Shown: positions 7,774 to 17,319, numbered from the stretch's first letter. The stretch: 64,000 nt of DNA from CAVVYV01 sp963818205 (GCA_963818205.1 CAWFRG010000013.1:248001-312000); one strand, 5' to 3'. Program-made: numbers and translations. Notes: generated from the letters alone by a model not told the origin.

Positions 7774-8934
7774 CTAGTCGGTGACCACGTCCTGGAACGC
7801 CTCGGTCACCTGCTGGACCCCCTCGGGGCCGCCCGGTGGATCGGGCTGCGGGACGCAGTTCGCGGTGAACTCCTCGTCCGGGAAGATCAGCTGGTTGTTG
7901 CCGAGCTTCGGATCGCGCTCGCGCGAGGATCTCCTGGACGCCCTTGACCGGGCTCACGTACTGGACGTACTCCGTGATGTCGGCCTGGACCGCCGGGTCG
8001 TAGACGAAGTCCATCCAGGCCAGCGCCGCCGGCGTGTTCGGCGCCCCCACCGGGATCACCGCGTTGTCCGAGAACAGGGTGCAGCCCTCGGTCGGCATCC
8101 GGAACTCCGTGTCCGGGTTGTCGATCAGCCCGATGTCCCCGGACCAGGCGATCGCCGCGACCACGTTCTCGTTGGTCAGGTCCTGGATGTAGTCGTTGCC
8201 GGTGAAGCGTCGAAGCTGACCCGACTCGCGAGGCCTCCTTGAGCTCGTCGATCTGCGCCAGCCAGTCCTCCGTCGTCGCCTCCGTCGGATCGACCCCGTC
8301 GGCCAGCATCATCAGCGGCACGGTGTCGCGCATCTCGGTGAGCACCGTGACCTTGCCCTTGTACTTGGGGTCGAACAGGTCGTTGACCGAGCGGATGTCC
8401 GGCGCCAGCTTCGTGTTGACGATCAGGCCGGCGAGGCCCGACCTGCCAGGGCACCGAGAAGGTGCGCTCCGGGTCGAACGGCGGACTGCGCGAGGCCGTC
8501 GAGGAGGTTCGCCTCGCACGTTCGGCATGTCCTCGAGGTTGATCTCCTGCAGGTAGCCGAGGTCGTACATCTGCTTCGCCATCCAGTCGGTGACGACGAA
8601 GATGTCGCGACCGCCGGACTCGCCCTCCTGTAGCTGAGGCTGGAGCTTGCCGAAGAACTCGACGTTGTCGTTGACGTCCTCGATGTAGTTGACCGTGGTC
8701 CCCGGGTACTTGGCCTCGAACTCGTCGATCGTGTTGCCCTCGCCCTTGTCGATGTAGCCGACCCAGTTCGAGATATTGAGCTCGCCGCTCGACCGGCCCG
8801 GTCGTGGCGACCTCGGTCGGCTGGTCGCTGCCGCCGCCTACTTCGTCGTCGCCGCCGCAGGCGGCCAGGGCGAGCGTCGCGGCAAGCGCCATCGCGGCCA
8901 CTACGAACGCCCTCAGTTTGCGATTGCTGCTCAC
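7774..8934 (-). CDS. potD: Polyamine ABC transporter substrate-binding lipoprotein, PotD-type (frameshifted)
   Basis: Extracytoplasmic binding protein. GTG at 8934 follows AGGAGG at good spacing. A lipoprotein signal peptide (ALAATLALAAC, cysteine followed by GGDDE) anchors it to the membrane. Conserved PotD segments are spread over frames: GELNISNWVGYIDKG, VTDWMAKQMYDLGYL, GLAGLIVNTKL, VAAIAWSGDIGL and VIPVGAPNTPAALAWMDFV; the protein ends in VTEAFQDVVTD. Breaks lie near 8790, 8510, 8445, 8215 and 7920. With five breaks the gene could be a true pseudogene, but uniform conservation and the intact downstream permeases favour sequence error. Confidence 0.8.
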
Positions 8935-8955
8935 GTGATTCCTCCTTGTCGTCGA

Positions 8956-10129
8956 TCAGGCGACCTGCGCCTGCTCTTCCGCATTCGCGGCCCTGCCGCC
9001 GCCTTGATCTGACTCCCGAACGAGATGCATGTGCTCGGGCGCCCATGAAAGCTTCACCTTCGCCCCGCCACCGGGCAGCCTCCTCCGCTCCTCCTCGTCG
9101 GTGTTCGGGCAGAGAACGGTCATCACCACGTCGTCGGGCAGCCGCACCAGCATCTGGGTCGAGGTGCCGAGGTAGAGGGAGCTCTCGACCGAGCCCCTCG
9201 ACGCTCGGGAGCTTGCCATCGACCTTCTCGCCCTCGGCGGTGATCCAGAGCTTCTCGGGCCGGACGACCGCGTTGCAGCGGTCTCCGGCCGCGAACCCGT
9301 CGACGTCTGCCCTGACGGCGACTCCGCTGTCGAGCTGGACCTCGCCGTTGGCGCCGCCGCTCTTGACCACGCCCGGCATCAGGTTGGAGACGCCGATGAA
9401 GCCCGCGACGAACGAGGTCGCCGGCTTGTCATAGACCTCCTCTGGGTCGGCGACCTGCTCGATCCGCCCGTGGTTCATCACCGCGATCCGGTCCGACATC
9501 GTCAACGCCTCCTCCTGGTCGTGGGTGACGTAGAGGAAGGTGATCCCGACGTCGCGCTGGATCTGCTTCAGCTGGACCTGGAGGCCCTTGCGGAGCTTCA
9601 GGTCGAGTGCGCCGAGCGGCTCGTCGAGCAGCAGCACCTTCGGCAGGTTGACCAGCGCCCGCGCCAGCGCCACCCGCTGCTGCTGGCCGCCGGAGAGCTG
9701 GGCGGGGCGCCGGTTCGCCTCTCTCGCGAGCCCGACGCGCTCCAGCTCCATTTCGACCCGCCGCGAGATCTCCGCCCTATCGACCTGCTTGCGCTTGAGG
9801 CCGAAGGCGACATTGTCCTTGACACTGAGGTGGGGGAACAGCGCGTAGCTCTGAAACACGGTGTTGGTCGGCCGCTTGTAGGGAGGAACGCCGGCGACGT
9901 CCTCGCCGTCGATCAGGACCCGGCCGGTGGTCGCCTCCTCGAACCCGGCCACCATCCGCAGCGTCGTCGTCTTCCCGCAGCCGCTCGGCCCCAGCAGGGT
10001 GAAGAAGTCGCCCTCGGGGACCGCCAGGCTGAGGTCGTCGACGGCAACCAGGTTGGCGAACCGCTTGGTTACGCCCCGCAACTCGACGCAAGGTCTGCCC
10101 GCTTCCCCGCCTGGCTGAGTCTCGTTCAC
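8956..10129 (-). CDS. potA: Polyamine ABC transporter ATP-binding protein, PotA-type (one frameshift)
   Basis: ATPase of the importer. Walker A is LLGPSGCGKTTTL, the signature is LSGGQQQRVALARAL, Walker B is KVLLLDEPLGALD and the switch histidine lies in YVTHDQEEALTMSDR. A C-terminal TOBE regulatory domain starts near residue 285 (VVRPEKLWI); the frame breaks near 9200 and resumes with SSLYLGTSTQMLVRLPDD. GTG at 10129 (VNETQP) is preferred, preceded by GAGGAG. A longer in-frame start exists upstream but overlaps the 43-residue small ORF that ends four bases before this GTG. First of the four pot genes and therefore likely close to the operon promoter. Confidence 0.9.
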
Positions 10130-10133
10130 CCGG

Positions 10134-10265
10134 CTACTCCTCGCACGGAATGTAGCGCGCCCACAGCCTCGCCAGGTCCGACAGCTGGCCGAGCGCAAGC
10201 GTCTTCAAGCTCCTTCGACCCAGGTCGAGTCCCTCGGAACCCGCTGCGATCGAGGCGCTCTCCAT
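10134..10265 (-). CDS. Small ORF (43 residues) immediately upstream of potA, unknown function
   Basis: ATG at 10265 is preceded by a strong GGAGGAGG seven bases upstream, better than the site for potA itself, and the stop lies four bases before the potA GTG. The predicted peptide starts MESASIAAGSEG and ends LARLWARYIPCEE, with a central amphipathic stretch RRSLKTLALGQLSDLARLW that could form one helix. There is no signal peptide or membrane segment. It may be a leader peptide coupling translation to potA, a small regulator, or the first real gene of the operon. I do not recognise a family. Confidence 0.5.
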   Translation of the reverse strand: MESASIAAGSEGLDLGRRSLKTLALGQLSDLARLWARYIPCEE

Positions 10266-10396
10266 CCTGGTCTCCTCCTCCGTCGAGCCGCGGCACCCGT
10301 TTTGGCCGCCGCGGTGAGGGCGAGAGTAGGCGGCTCGACAGAACGTCGCAAGGGGCGAAAGCCCCAAAAGCTGCATCTTCCTTTGTACAGACTGTC

Positions 10397-10433
10397 CAAT
10401 CGGAATCCCGCTCGTTTAACAGAATTCCGATTG
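10397..10433. promoter_or_regulatory. Palindromic candidate operator between pot operon and aminotransferase operon
   Basis: Perfect 10-bp inverted repeat CAATCGGAAT (10397-10406) and ATTCCGATTG (10424-10433) with a 17-base spacer, in the AT-richer part of the intergenic region separating divergent polyamine import and catabolism genes. The word CTTTGTAC occurs on both sides (10381 and 10457). A bound dimer here could control both directions; the PucR-type regulator encoded nearby is a candidate. No binding site is known for it, so this is inference. Confidence 0.5.
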
Positions 10434-10493
10434 CCGCGGCATCAGACGGGGAGTAGCTTTGTACGCTGAGGCTAGTGAGATCGGAGGAGACGG

Positions 10494-11917
10494 ATGGCCA
10501 CGACGAGCGCCCCTGAGACGGTCCAAGTTGAAGCCGAGTCGCTGCAGGCCCAGGCCCAGCGCCACCTGTGGATGCACTTCACCCGGATGGGGTCCTTCGG
10601 CCCCGAGCACGAGGTGCCGATCATCGTTCGCGGCGACGGCTGCTACGTCTGGGACATCCATGGCAACCGCTACCTCGACGGCCTCTCGGCGCTCTTCTGC
10701 GTCAACTCCGGCCACGGCCGCACCGAGCTCGGCGACGCGGCGGCCGCTCAGGTGCGCGAGCTCGACTTCGTCACCATCTGGAGCTACGCGCACCCGCGCG
10801 CGATCGAGCTCGCCACCAGAATCGCCGCCCTCGCCCCGGGCGATCTGAACCGGGTCTTCTTCACCAACAGCGGCTCGGAGGCGGTCGAGTCGGCCCTGAA
10901 GCTGGCCCGCAGCTACCACCGGATGCGCGGCAACGGCCAGAAGATCAAGGTGGTCGCCCGCGAGATCGCGTACCACGGCACCACCCTAGGGGCACTCAGC
11001 GCCACCGGGATCCCGGCCCTGCGCAGCCAGTTCGAGCCGCTCGCCCCGGGCGGGGTCCACGTCCCCAACACCAACAGCTACCGCTGGCCCAAGGACCGGG
11101 ACCCGCTCTGGGCGGCGGACAAGATCGAGGAGCGGATCCTCTTCGAGGGCCCGGAGACGGTCGCGGCGGTGATCCTCGAGCCGCTCCAGAACGCCGGCGG
11201 CTGCATCCCGCCGCAGGAGGGCTACTTCCAGCGGGTCCGCGAGATCTGCGACCGCCACGACGTCCTCCTGATCTCCGACGAGGTGATCTGCGCCTGGGGC
11301 CGCCTCGGCCACTGGTTCGGCTGTGAGCGCTACGGCTACCAGCCGGACATCATGACCGTCGCCAAGGCGCTCACCTCCGCCTACGCCCCGATGGGCGGGA
11401 TGATCGTCAGCGACCGGGTGTTCGAGCCCTACTCCGAGGGCACAGCGAGCTTCGCCCACGGCTCGACCTTCGCCGGCCACCCGGTGGCGGCCGCGGTGGC
11501 GATGGCCAACCTCGACGTCTTCGAGCGCGAGGACCTCTGTGGGCATGTCCTGGCGAAGGAGGATGAGTTCCGGGCGGCGCTCGAGTCGCTCGACGACATC
11601 CCGATCGTCGGAGACGTGCGCGGCGACGGCTACTTCTTTGCGATCGAGCTGGTCAAGGACAAGGACACAAAGGAGACGCTGGACGACGAGGAGTCCGAGC
11701 AGCTACTGCGCGGCTATCTCTCCGGCGAGCTCTACAGGCGCGGCCTGATCTGCCGGGCGGATGACCGGGGCGATCCGGTCGTCCAGCTGTCCCCTCCGCT
11801 GATCGCGGACAGCGAGCAGTTCGAGGAGATCACGGACGTCCTCCGGCCGGTGCTCGAAGAGGCCTCCCGCCGCGTCAGGGTCAGTCCCTTCCCGATCGCG
11901 CCTCGGGCGCGCCGTAG
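10494..11917 (+). CDS. Class III PLP aminotransferase, putative putrescine/polyamine:pyruvate aminotransferase
   Basis: Omega-aminotransferase of about 470 residues. FFTNSGSEAVESALKLAR binds the PLP phosphate, LISDEVICAWGRLG holds the pyridine-interacting aspartate, and the Schiff-base lysine is in TVAKALTSAYAPMGG. The ATG follows GGAGGAG. Near 11870 the frame appears to break: the reading frame otherwise runs over 450 bases into the next gene, while a one-base shift gives a stop at 11917, three bases before the regulator start. Genes beside it encode an aminoaldehyde-type dehydrogenase, alanine dehydrogenase and polyamine importers, which supports diamine or polyamine as donor and pyruvate as acceptor. 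Beta-alanine or GABA:pyruvate transamination is an alternative. Confidence 0.87.
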
Positions 11918-11919
11918 AC

Positions 11920-13470
11920 GTGCTCACCGTCGACAGCCTCATCTCGGAGCTCGGCCTGAAGCTCGCCGCCGGGGCCGAGGCCGTCGACGGTCGCGAGATT
12001 CGCTGGGTCCACATGTCCGAGCTCCGCGACCCGACCCCGTGGCTTTCGGGGGGCGAGCTGCTGCTGACCACCGGCCTCAGCCTGGACACGGCCGAGCGCC
12101 AGCGCGAGTACGTGAGGCTGCTGGCGAGCAGCGAGCTGGCTGGAGTTGGTTTCGGCACAGGCTTCGACCACGCCGAGCTGCCGAAGCCGCTGGTCGAGGA
12201 GGCCGAGAAGCTCGGTTTCCCGGTGTTCGAGGTGCCCTACGAGATGCCGTTCATCGCGATCACGGAGGCCGCCTTCAGCCGCCTCGTCAACGAGCAGTAC
12301 GACGTCCTCTCGCGCGGGATCGCGGTCAACGAGCGTCTCGAGCGGCTGGTCTTGGAAGGGGGCGGGCTCGATGAGATCGCCCGCGAGATCGCGGCCGCGG
12401 TCGGGGGGAGCTCCCTGGTTCTCGGCGCCCACGGCGAGACCCTGGCGCAGGGCGGGCGCCGCCTCTCGGCGGAGATCGCCGAGGTGATCCGCGCCGAGGT
12501 CCAGCCCCGGGGCGCCACGGCCGCCCCCTTCGTTCCCCCGCAGCCGGAGCTGCGCGGCCGGGCGCTCGCCCACCCAGTTTCGCCACGCGGCGGCACCGCG
12601 GAGGCCTGGCTGGTCGTCGTCCGCCGCTCGGGAGAGCTCGGTGACTTCGAGCGCCTCTGCGTGCAGCAGGCGGCGATCGTGGTGGCGCTGCGGCTGATGC
12701 GCGAGCGGGTCGCCCGGGAGACCGAGCGCCGGCTCTCCGGCGAGGTCCTCGCGGCGACGCTCTCCGGGCGGTTGGCGCCGGACGACGTTCGCGACCGGCT
12801 GACGCCGTTCGGGATCGGCGAGCGCGCCGCGGTCCTCGCCTTCGAGCTCGGCGATCCGGGCGCCGGCGAGCCGACCCTGGAAGGCTTCCTCGCCGCCAGG
12901 AACCGCCCCGCCTTGGTCGCGCCCCACCCCGCGGGCCGCCGCGAGCTCCTCTGCGCGGTGGTCGACTCGGGCGACGAGGATCCGATCGAGCTGGCGGCCG
13001 AGGCGAGGAAGGCGGTCGAGGCCGCGCACGGGCCGACCCGTGCAGCCTCCAGCCGGGCGCTGCCGACGGAGCGGGTGCGCCACTCCTTCCACGAGGCGCG
13101 CTGCGCGCTGGAGGCGACCGGCTTCTCCAACGGCGCCGGGCCTGAGGTCGCCTCCCACCGCGACCTCGGCGCCTTCACCCTTTTGCTCTCGGTGCAGGAC
13201 ACCGACGCGCTCCGCCTCTACTGCGATTCGGTCCTTGGCCCGATCGAGGAGTCCGACGACCGCTACGCGGGCGAGCTGCTGCGCTCGCTCGAGGCCTACA
13301 TCGAGCGCAACGGCCACTGGGAGCGCGCCGCCAGCGACTGTTACTGCCACCGGCACACGCTGCGCTACCGGATCAAGAGGATCGAGGAGCTCACCGGGAG
13401 GGACCTGAGCCGGGCCAACGACCGGGTCGAGCTCTGGCTCGCACTGCGGGCGAAGGAGCTGATTGCGTGA
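11920..13470 (+). CDS. PucR family transcriptional regulator
   Basis: Purine-catabolism-regulator-type protein of 516 residues. The N-terminal PucR domain covers about residues 1-125 (starts MLTVDSLI; motif WLSGGELLLTTGLSL). A middle GAF/CdaR-like region follows. The C-terminal HTH_30 domain ends the protein with LEAYIERNGHWERAASDCYC and HTLRYRIKRIEELTGRDL, typical of PucR/CdaR regulators. The GTG start lies three bases after the restored end of the aminotransferase; the stop overlaps the GTG of the next gene. Being inside the catabolic operon, it probably senses an amine or an intermediate and regulates this operon and perhaps the divergent pot genes. Confidence 0.9.
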   Translation: MLTVDSLISELGLKLAAGAEAVDGREIRWVHMSELRDPTPWLSGGELLLTTGLSLDTAERQREYVRLLASSELAGVGFGTGFDHAELPKPLVEEAEKLGFPVFEVPYEMPFIAITEAAFSRLVNEQYDVLSRGIAVNERLERLVLEGGGLDEIAREIAAAVGGSSLVLGAHGETLAQGGRRLSAEIAEVIRAEVQPRGATAAPFVPPQPELRGRALAHPVSPRGGTAEAWLVVVRRSGELGDFERLCVQQAAIVVALRLMRERVARETERRLSGEVLAATLSGRLAPDDVRDRLTPFGIGERAAVLAFELGDPGAGEPTLEGFLAARNRPALVAPHPAGRRELLCAVVDSGDEDPIELAAEARKAVEAAHGPTRAASSRALPTERVRHSFHEARCALEATGFSNGAGPEVASHRDLGAFTLLLSVQDTDALRLYCDSVLGPIEESDDRYAGELLRSLEAYIERNGHWERAASDCYCHRHTLRYRIKRIEELTGRDLSRANDRVELWLALRAKELIA

Positions 13471-14585
13471 GGGTCGCGGTGCTTGGAGCCGGCGGCACGA
13501 TCGCCCCGGCGATCGTCCGCGACCTGGCCGAGTCGGAGGAGGTCCAGGCGCTGCGCCTGCTCGACCTCGACCTCCGGCGCGCCGAGGAGGTGGCACTCGA
13601 TCACGGCCTCGGCAAGGCCGAGGCCTACGAGGCCGACGCGACCTCAAACCTCACCGAGCGCCTCGCCGGCATCGACGTTCTCGTCAACTCGGCGGCCTAC
13701 CGGATCAACCTCGCCGCGATGACCTCCTGCCTCGAGGCCGGCTGCCATTACATGGATCTCGGCGGTCTCTACCACGTCACCCGCGAGCAGCTCGCGTTCT
13801 CGCCGCGTTTCGAGGCCCAAGGCCTGCTCGCGCTGCTCGGGATCGGCTCGGCTCCCGGCAAGACCAACCTGCTCGCGGTGCGCGCGGTCGCCCAGCTTCC
13901 GGGCGAGCCGGTGTCGATCTCGGTCGCCGCCGCGGGCAGGGACCTCGCCCCGACCTCGGGACTGAGCTTCCCCTACGCCGTCCGCACCCTGCTTGACGAG
14001 CTGACGATGCCGCCGATGGCCCTGATCAACGGCAAGCCGGAGGAGCTCGAGCCGATGCAGACAGGCCCGACGATCGACTTCGGCGAGCCGATCGGCGAAG
14101 CGGAAACGATCTTCACCCTTCATTCCGAGGTGCTCACCTTCGGCGGGAGCTTTGGCGCGAGGAATGTCACCTTTGCTCTCTCCCTGCCGGATGAGGTACT
14201 CCGGCACCTGAACGAGCTGGTGGGGGCGAGCGAGGAGCGAGTGGCCGACGCGGCGCGCTCTGCATCGCCCCCTTCGGACAGCACCGTCTCCGTACACCTG
14301 GTCGAGGCCGCCGGCGCGGACACCACGGTCCGGGCGCGGAGCGTCACCGAGCCGATCGAGCGCTGGGGGATCGGCGGCGGGGTTGTCTCCACTGCGACCC
14401 CGGCTGCCGCCGCCGTGCGGCTCCTCGCTCGGGGCCGGATCACCGCGGTCGGAGCGATGCCGCCCGAGCGCTGCATCGATCCCGATGAGATGTTCGCCGA
14501 GCTCGAGGGCCGAGGGGTTCGATTCGAGGTCACGTCGGCACGCAGCGCCGAGGCCCAGCCGCTGTTCGCGAGGATGACGAGATGA
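13467..14585 (+). CDS. Saccharopine dehydrogenase / lysine dehydrogenase-like oxidoreductase
   Basis: NAD(P)-binding protein of 372 residues with an N-terminal Rossmann fold (RVAVLGAGGTIAPAIVRDLA) and a saccharopine-dehydrogenase-type catalytic region (INLAAMTSCLEAGCHYMDLG; ALLGIGSAPGKTNLLAVRAV). Relatives act on saccharopine, L-lysine or carboxynorspermidine. In a polyamine operon, a carboxyspermidine/carboxynorspermidine- or lysine-linked role is conceivable, but no substrate residue decides it. GTG start overlaps the pucR stop, and its stop overlaps the alanine dehydrogenase ATG, so the four genes are tightly coupled. Confidence 0.8.
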   Translation: MRVAVLGAGGTIAPAIVRDLAESEEVQALRLLDLDLRRAEEVALDHGLGKAEAYEADATSNLTERLAGIDVLVNSAAYRINLAAMTSCLEAGCHYMDLGGLYHVTREQLAFSPRFEAQGLLALLGIGSAPGKTNLLAVRAVAQLPGEPVSISVAAAGRDLAPTSGLSFPYAVRTLLDELTMPPMALINGKPEELEPMQTGPTIDFGEPIGEAETIFTLHSEVLTFGGSFGARNVTFALSLPDEVLRHLNELVGASEERVADAARSASPPSDSTVSVHLVEAAGADTTVRARSVTEPIERWGIGGGVVSTATPAAAAVRLLARGRITAVGAMPPERCIDPDEMFAELEGRGVRFEVTSARSAEAQPLFARMTR

Positions 14586-15712
14586 AGGTCGGGGTCCCCA
14601 ACGAGATCAAGGAGGACGAGTACCGAGTCGCCCTCACCCCGGCTGGAGCCCGCGAGCTCGCCGAACACGGTCACCAGGTGCTGCTCCAGGCGGGTGCCGG
14701 TGAGGGCAGCGCCCTCGGCGACGACGCCTACGCCGCCCAGGGAGCGATGATCGTCCCCGACGCCGCCACGGTCTTCGAGCAGGCCGAGATGGTCCTGAAG
14801 GTGAAGGAGCCGCAGCCCGCCGAGGTCGAGATGCTGAGGGCGGGGCAGACCCTGTTCACCTATCTCCACCTGGCGCCGAACCCCGATCTCACCCGCGGCC
14901 TCCAGGAGAGCGGCGCCGTCTGTGTCGCCTATGAGACGGTCGAGGACTCTCGGGGGCAGCTTCCGTTGCTCGCCCCGATGAGCGAGGTCGCCGGGAAGAT
15001 CGCGACCCAGGCGGGTGCCTTCTTCCTCGAGAAGCCGCTCGGCGGCCGCGGCATCCTCCTCGGCGGCGTTCCCGGGGTCGCGGCAGCGACGGTGATGGTG
15101 ATCGGCGGCGGCGCCGTCGGCATGAACGCCGCCTTCATCGCGATCGGGATGGAGGCCGACGTCTTCGTCTACGACGTCTCGATCGACAAGCTCCGCGAGC
15201 TCGACGTCGCCTTCGGAGGCCGCGCCTCGACCGTCTACTCGTCGACCCTCTCGATCGAGGAGATGCTGCCGCGAGCCGATCTGGTGATCGGCGCGGTGCT
15301 CGTCCATGGCGCCCGGGCCCCCAAGGTCGTCCGCAGGGGGCAACTGAAGCTGATGAAGCGCCACGCGGTGCTGGTCGACGTCGCGATCGACCAGGGCGGG
15401 TGCTTCGAGACCTCCCACCCGACCACCCACCGCGATCCCACCTTCGAGGTCGACGGGATCACCCACTACTGCGTCGCCAACATGCCCGGCGCGGTTCCGA
15501 TCACCTCCACCTTCGCGCTCACCAATGCAACGCTTCCTTACGCGATCGCCCTCGCCGATTACGGCGTCGCCGAGGCCGCGCGTCGCGATCCGGGGCTTAG
15601 GCTCGGGATCAACGTCGCCGCCGGTAGGGTGACTCACCCGGCCGTCGCCGAGGGCGTTGGCATCGAGCACACGCCGGTCGAGGAAGTGCTCGACAGCAAA
15701 CAGAAAGCCTGA
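14582..15712 (+). CDS. ald: Alanine dehydrogenase
   Basis: NAD-dependent interconversion of alanine and pyruvate plus ammonia. Full-length (376 residues, family about 370). The N-terminus VGVPNEIKEDEYRVALTP is diagnostic. Substrate-binding residues are visible in VLKVKEPQP (lysine) and TYLHLAPN (histidine); the nucleotide fold is VMVIGGGAVGMNAAFIAIG; the active-site loop is NMPGAVPITSTFALTNATLP. It follows an aminotransferase that probably uses pyruvate as acceptor, so it would release ammonia and regenerate pyruvate, making the operon self-sufficient for the amino acceptor. Confidence 0.95.
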   Translation: MKVGVPNEIKEDEYRVALTPAGARELAEHGHQVLLQAGAGEGSALGDDAYAAQGAMIVPDAATVFEQAEMVLKVKEPQPAEVEMLRAGQTLFTYLHLAPNPDLTRGLQESGAVCVAYETVEDSRGQLPLLAPMSEVAGKIATQAGAFFLEKPLGGRGILLGGVPGVAAATVMVIGGGAVGMNAAFIAIGMEADVFVYDVSIDKLRELDVAFGGRASTVYSSTLSIEEMLPRADLVIGAVLVHGARAPKVVRRGQLKLMKRHAVLVDVAIDQGGCFETSHPTTHRDPTFEVDGITHYCVANMPGAVPITSTFALTNATLPYAIALADYGVAEAARRDPGLRLGINVAAGRVTHPAVAEGVGIEHTPVEEVLDSKQKA

Positions 15713-15725
15713 CCAAGGAGGAAAG

Positions 15726-17219
15726 ATGGCAACCGCAACGGCAAGGCGCACCTCGAGCAAGGCGAAGGCGAAGAGCCGGAACTCGAGGCCGGCCTCGCTC
15801 AAGAACATGATCGGCGGCAAGTTCGTCGCCCCGGTCGACGGCAAGCGCGAGGCGGTCGTCAACCCCGCCACCGGCGAGGTGATCGCGAGAGCGCCGCTCT
15901 CGACCAAGAAGGACGTTGATGCCGCGGTGAAGGCGGCCAGGGGCGCCTTCGAGCAGTGGGGGACGGCGACCCCCGCCGACCGCTCCGCCGCGCTGCTGAA
16001 GATCGCCGACGGGATCGAGGAGCGCGCCGAGGAGATCGCCGATCTCGAGGCGGCGGACGCCGGCAAGCCCCGGTCGGCGTTCCTCGAGGACGAGATCCCG
16101 TTCATGGCCGACAACCTCCGCTACTTCGCGGGCGCCGCGCGCAACCTCGAGGGCCGCGCCGCCGGCGAGTACCTGGAGGGCTACACCTCGTTCGTTCGCC
16201 GCGAGCCGGTCGGGGTGGTCGGGCAGATCACGCCCTGGAACTACCCGCTGATGATGGCGATCTGGAAGATCGCCCCGGCACTCGCCGCCGGCAACACCCT
16301 CGTCCTGAAGCCCGCAGAGACCACCCCGGTGACCACTCTGTCGGTCCTCGCCGAGCTCTGCGCCGAGCATCTCCCGCCGGGCGTCGCCAACTTCATCGGC
16401 GGGCACGGCCAGCCGGCCGGCGCAAGCCTGGTCACCCACCCCGACGTGGACATGGTCTCGCTGACCGGCTCACCGGAGACCGGCAAGTGGATCGCCCGCG
16501 AGGCGGCCGACAGCCTGAAGCGCGTCCACCTCGAGCTCGGCGGGAAGGCGCCGGTGGTCGTCTTCGACGACGTCGACATGGAGACCGCGATGGAGACGAT
16601 CGCGGGCACCGGCTACTACAACGCCGGCCAGGACTGCACCGCCGCGACCAGGGTGCTGGCGTCGAAGAAGGTCTACGACGACGTCGTCTCCGGCCTCGCC
16701 GAGCAGGCCAAGGGGATGAAGCTCGGCGACACCCTGGACGGGAAGACCGAGCTCGGGCCGCTCAACTCGGAGCGCCAGCGGAAGCGGGTCGAGGGGTTCC
16801 TCGACCGGGCGCCCGCGAGCGCCGAGATCGTCACCGGCGGCAAGGAGCCACGGCGCCCCGGCTTCTTCCTGAAGCCGGCAGTGGTCGCGGGGCTGAAGCA
16901 GAGCGACGAGATGATCCAGGACGAGATCTTCGGCCCGGTGATCACCGTCCAGCCGTTCACCAGCGAGGAGAAGGCGATCGAGTGGGCGAACGGGACCCGC
17001 TACGGCCTCGCCTCCTCGGTCTGGACGCGCGACATTGGCCGGGCGCTGCGGGTCTCGAAAGCGCTCCGCTTCGGCTGCGTCTGGATCAACGACCACATCC
17101 CGATCGCCTCCGAGATGCCGCACGGCGGCTACAAGCAGTCGGGCTACGGCAAGGACCTGTCGATGTACTCGCTGGAGGACTACACGAACATCAAGCACGT
17201 GATGGCGAACATCTCCTAG
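15726..17219 (+). CDS. Aldehyde dehydrogenase, gamma-aminobutyraldehyde dehydrogenase-like
   Basis: NAD(P)-dependent aldehyde dehydrogenase of 497 residues. ATG at 15726 follows AAGGAGGAAAG. The first 28 residues are basic and low in complexity (KAKAKSR) before the family begins at IGGKFVAPVDGKREAVVNP. Cofactor motif ITPWNYPLMMAIWKIAP, catalytic glutamate in LELGGKAP, catalytic cysteine in AGQDCTAATRV, and C-terminal GYKQSGYGKDLSMYSLEDYT. The last two resemble aminobutyraldehyde dehydrogenases (PatD/Prr). It would oxidise the aminoaldehyde made by the aminotransferase. The basic leader is unusual for the family. Confidence 0.92.
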   Translation: MATATARRTSSKAKAKSRNSRPASLKNMIGGKFVAPVDGKREAVVNPATGEVIARAPLSTKKDVDAAVKAARGAFEQWGTATPADRSAALLKIADGIEERAEEIADLEAADAGKPRSAFLEDEIPFMADNLRYFAGAARNLEGRAAGEYLEGYTSFVRREPVGVVGQITPWNYPLMMAIWKIAPALAAGNTLVLKPAETTPVTTLSVLAELCAEHLPPGVANFIGGHGQPAGASLVTHPDVDMVSLTGSPETGKWIAREAADSLKRVHLELGGKAPVVVFDDVDMETAMETIAGTGYYNAGQDCTAATRVLASKKVYDDVVSGLAEQAKGMKLGDTLDGKTELGPLNSERQRKRVEGFLDRAPASAEIVTGGKEPRRPGFFLKPAVVAGLKQSDEMIQDEIFGPVITVQPFTSEEKAIEWANGTRYGLASSVWTRDIGRALRVSKALRFGCVWINDHIPIASEMPHGGYKQSGYGKDLSMYSLEDYTNIKHVMANIS

Positions 17220-17234
17220 AGCCTGCAAACCGTC

Positions 17235-17319
17235 GCCTGGCGTCGTCCTCGGTCGATCGACTCACTCACGTGCGTTTTCAGCACGCTCGTTTCGTCGATC
17301 GACCTCGTCCTAGCCAGGC
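17235..17319. terminator. Nested inverted repeat between convergent operons, probable bidirectional terminator
   Basis: Three nested, nearly symmetric stems: GCCTGGC (17235-17241) with GCCAGGC (17313-17319); the self-complementary GTCGATCGAC at 17252-17261 and again at 17294-17303; and CGTGC (17269-17273) with GCACG (17281-17285) around the loop GTTTTCA. Spacers differ by one base on the two sides. It fills the gap between the stops of the converging dehydrogenase and second pot operon. Confidence 0.65.

Noticed and set aside
8423..8560. Programmed frameshift in the first potD gene
   Set aside because: Five breaks in one gene without slippery heptamers or a downstream structure pattern are better explained by indels.
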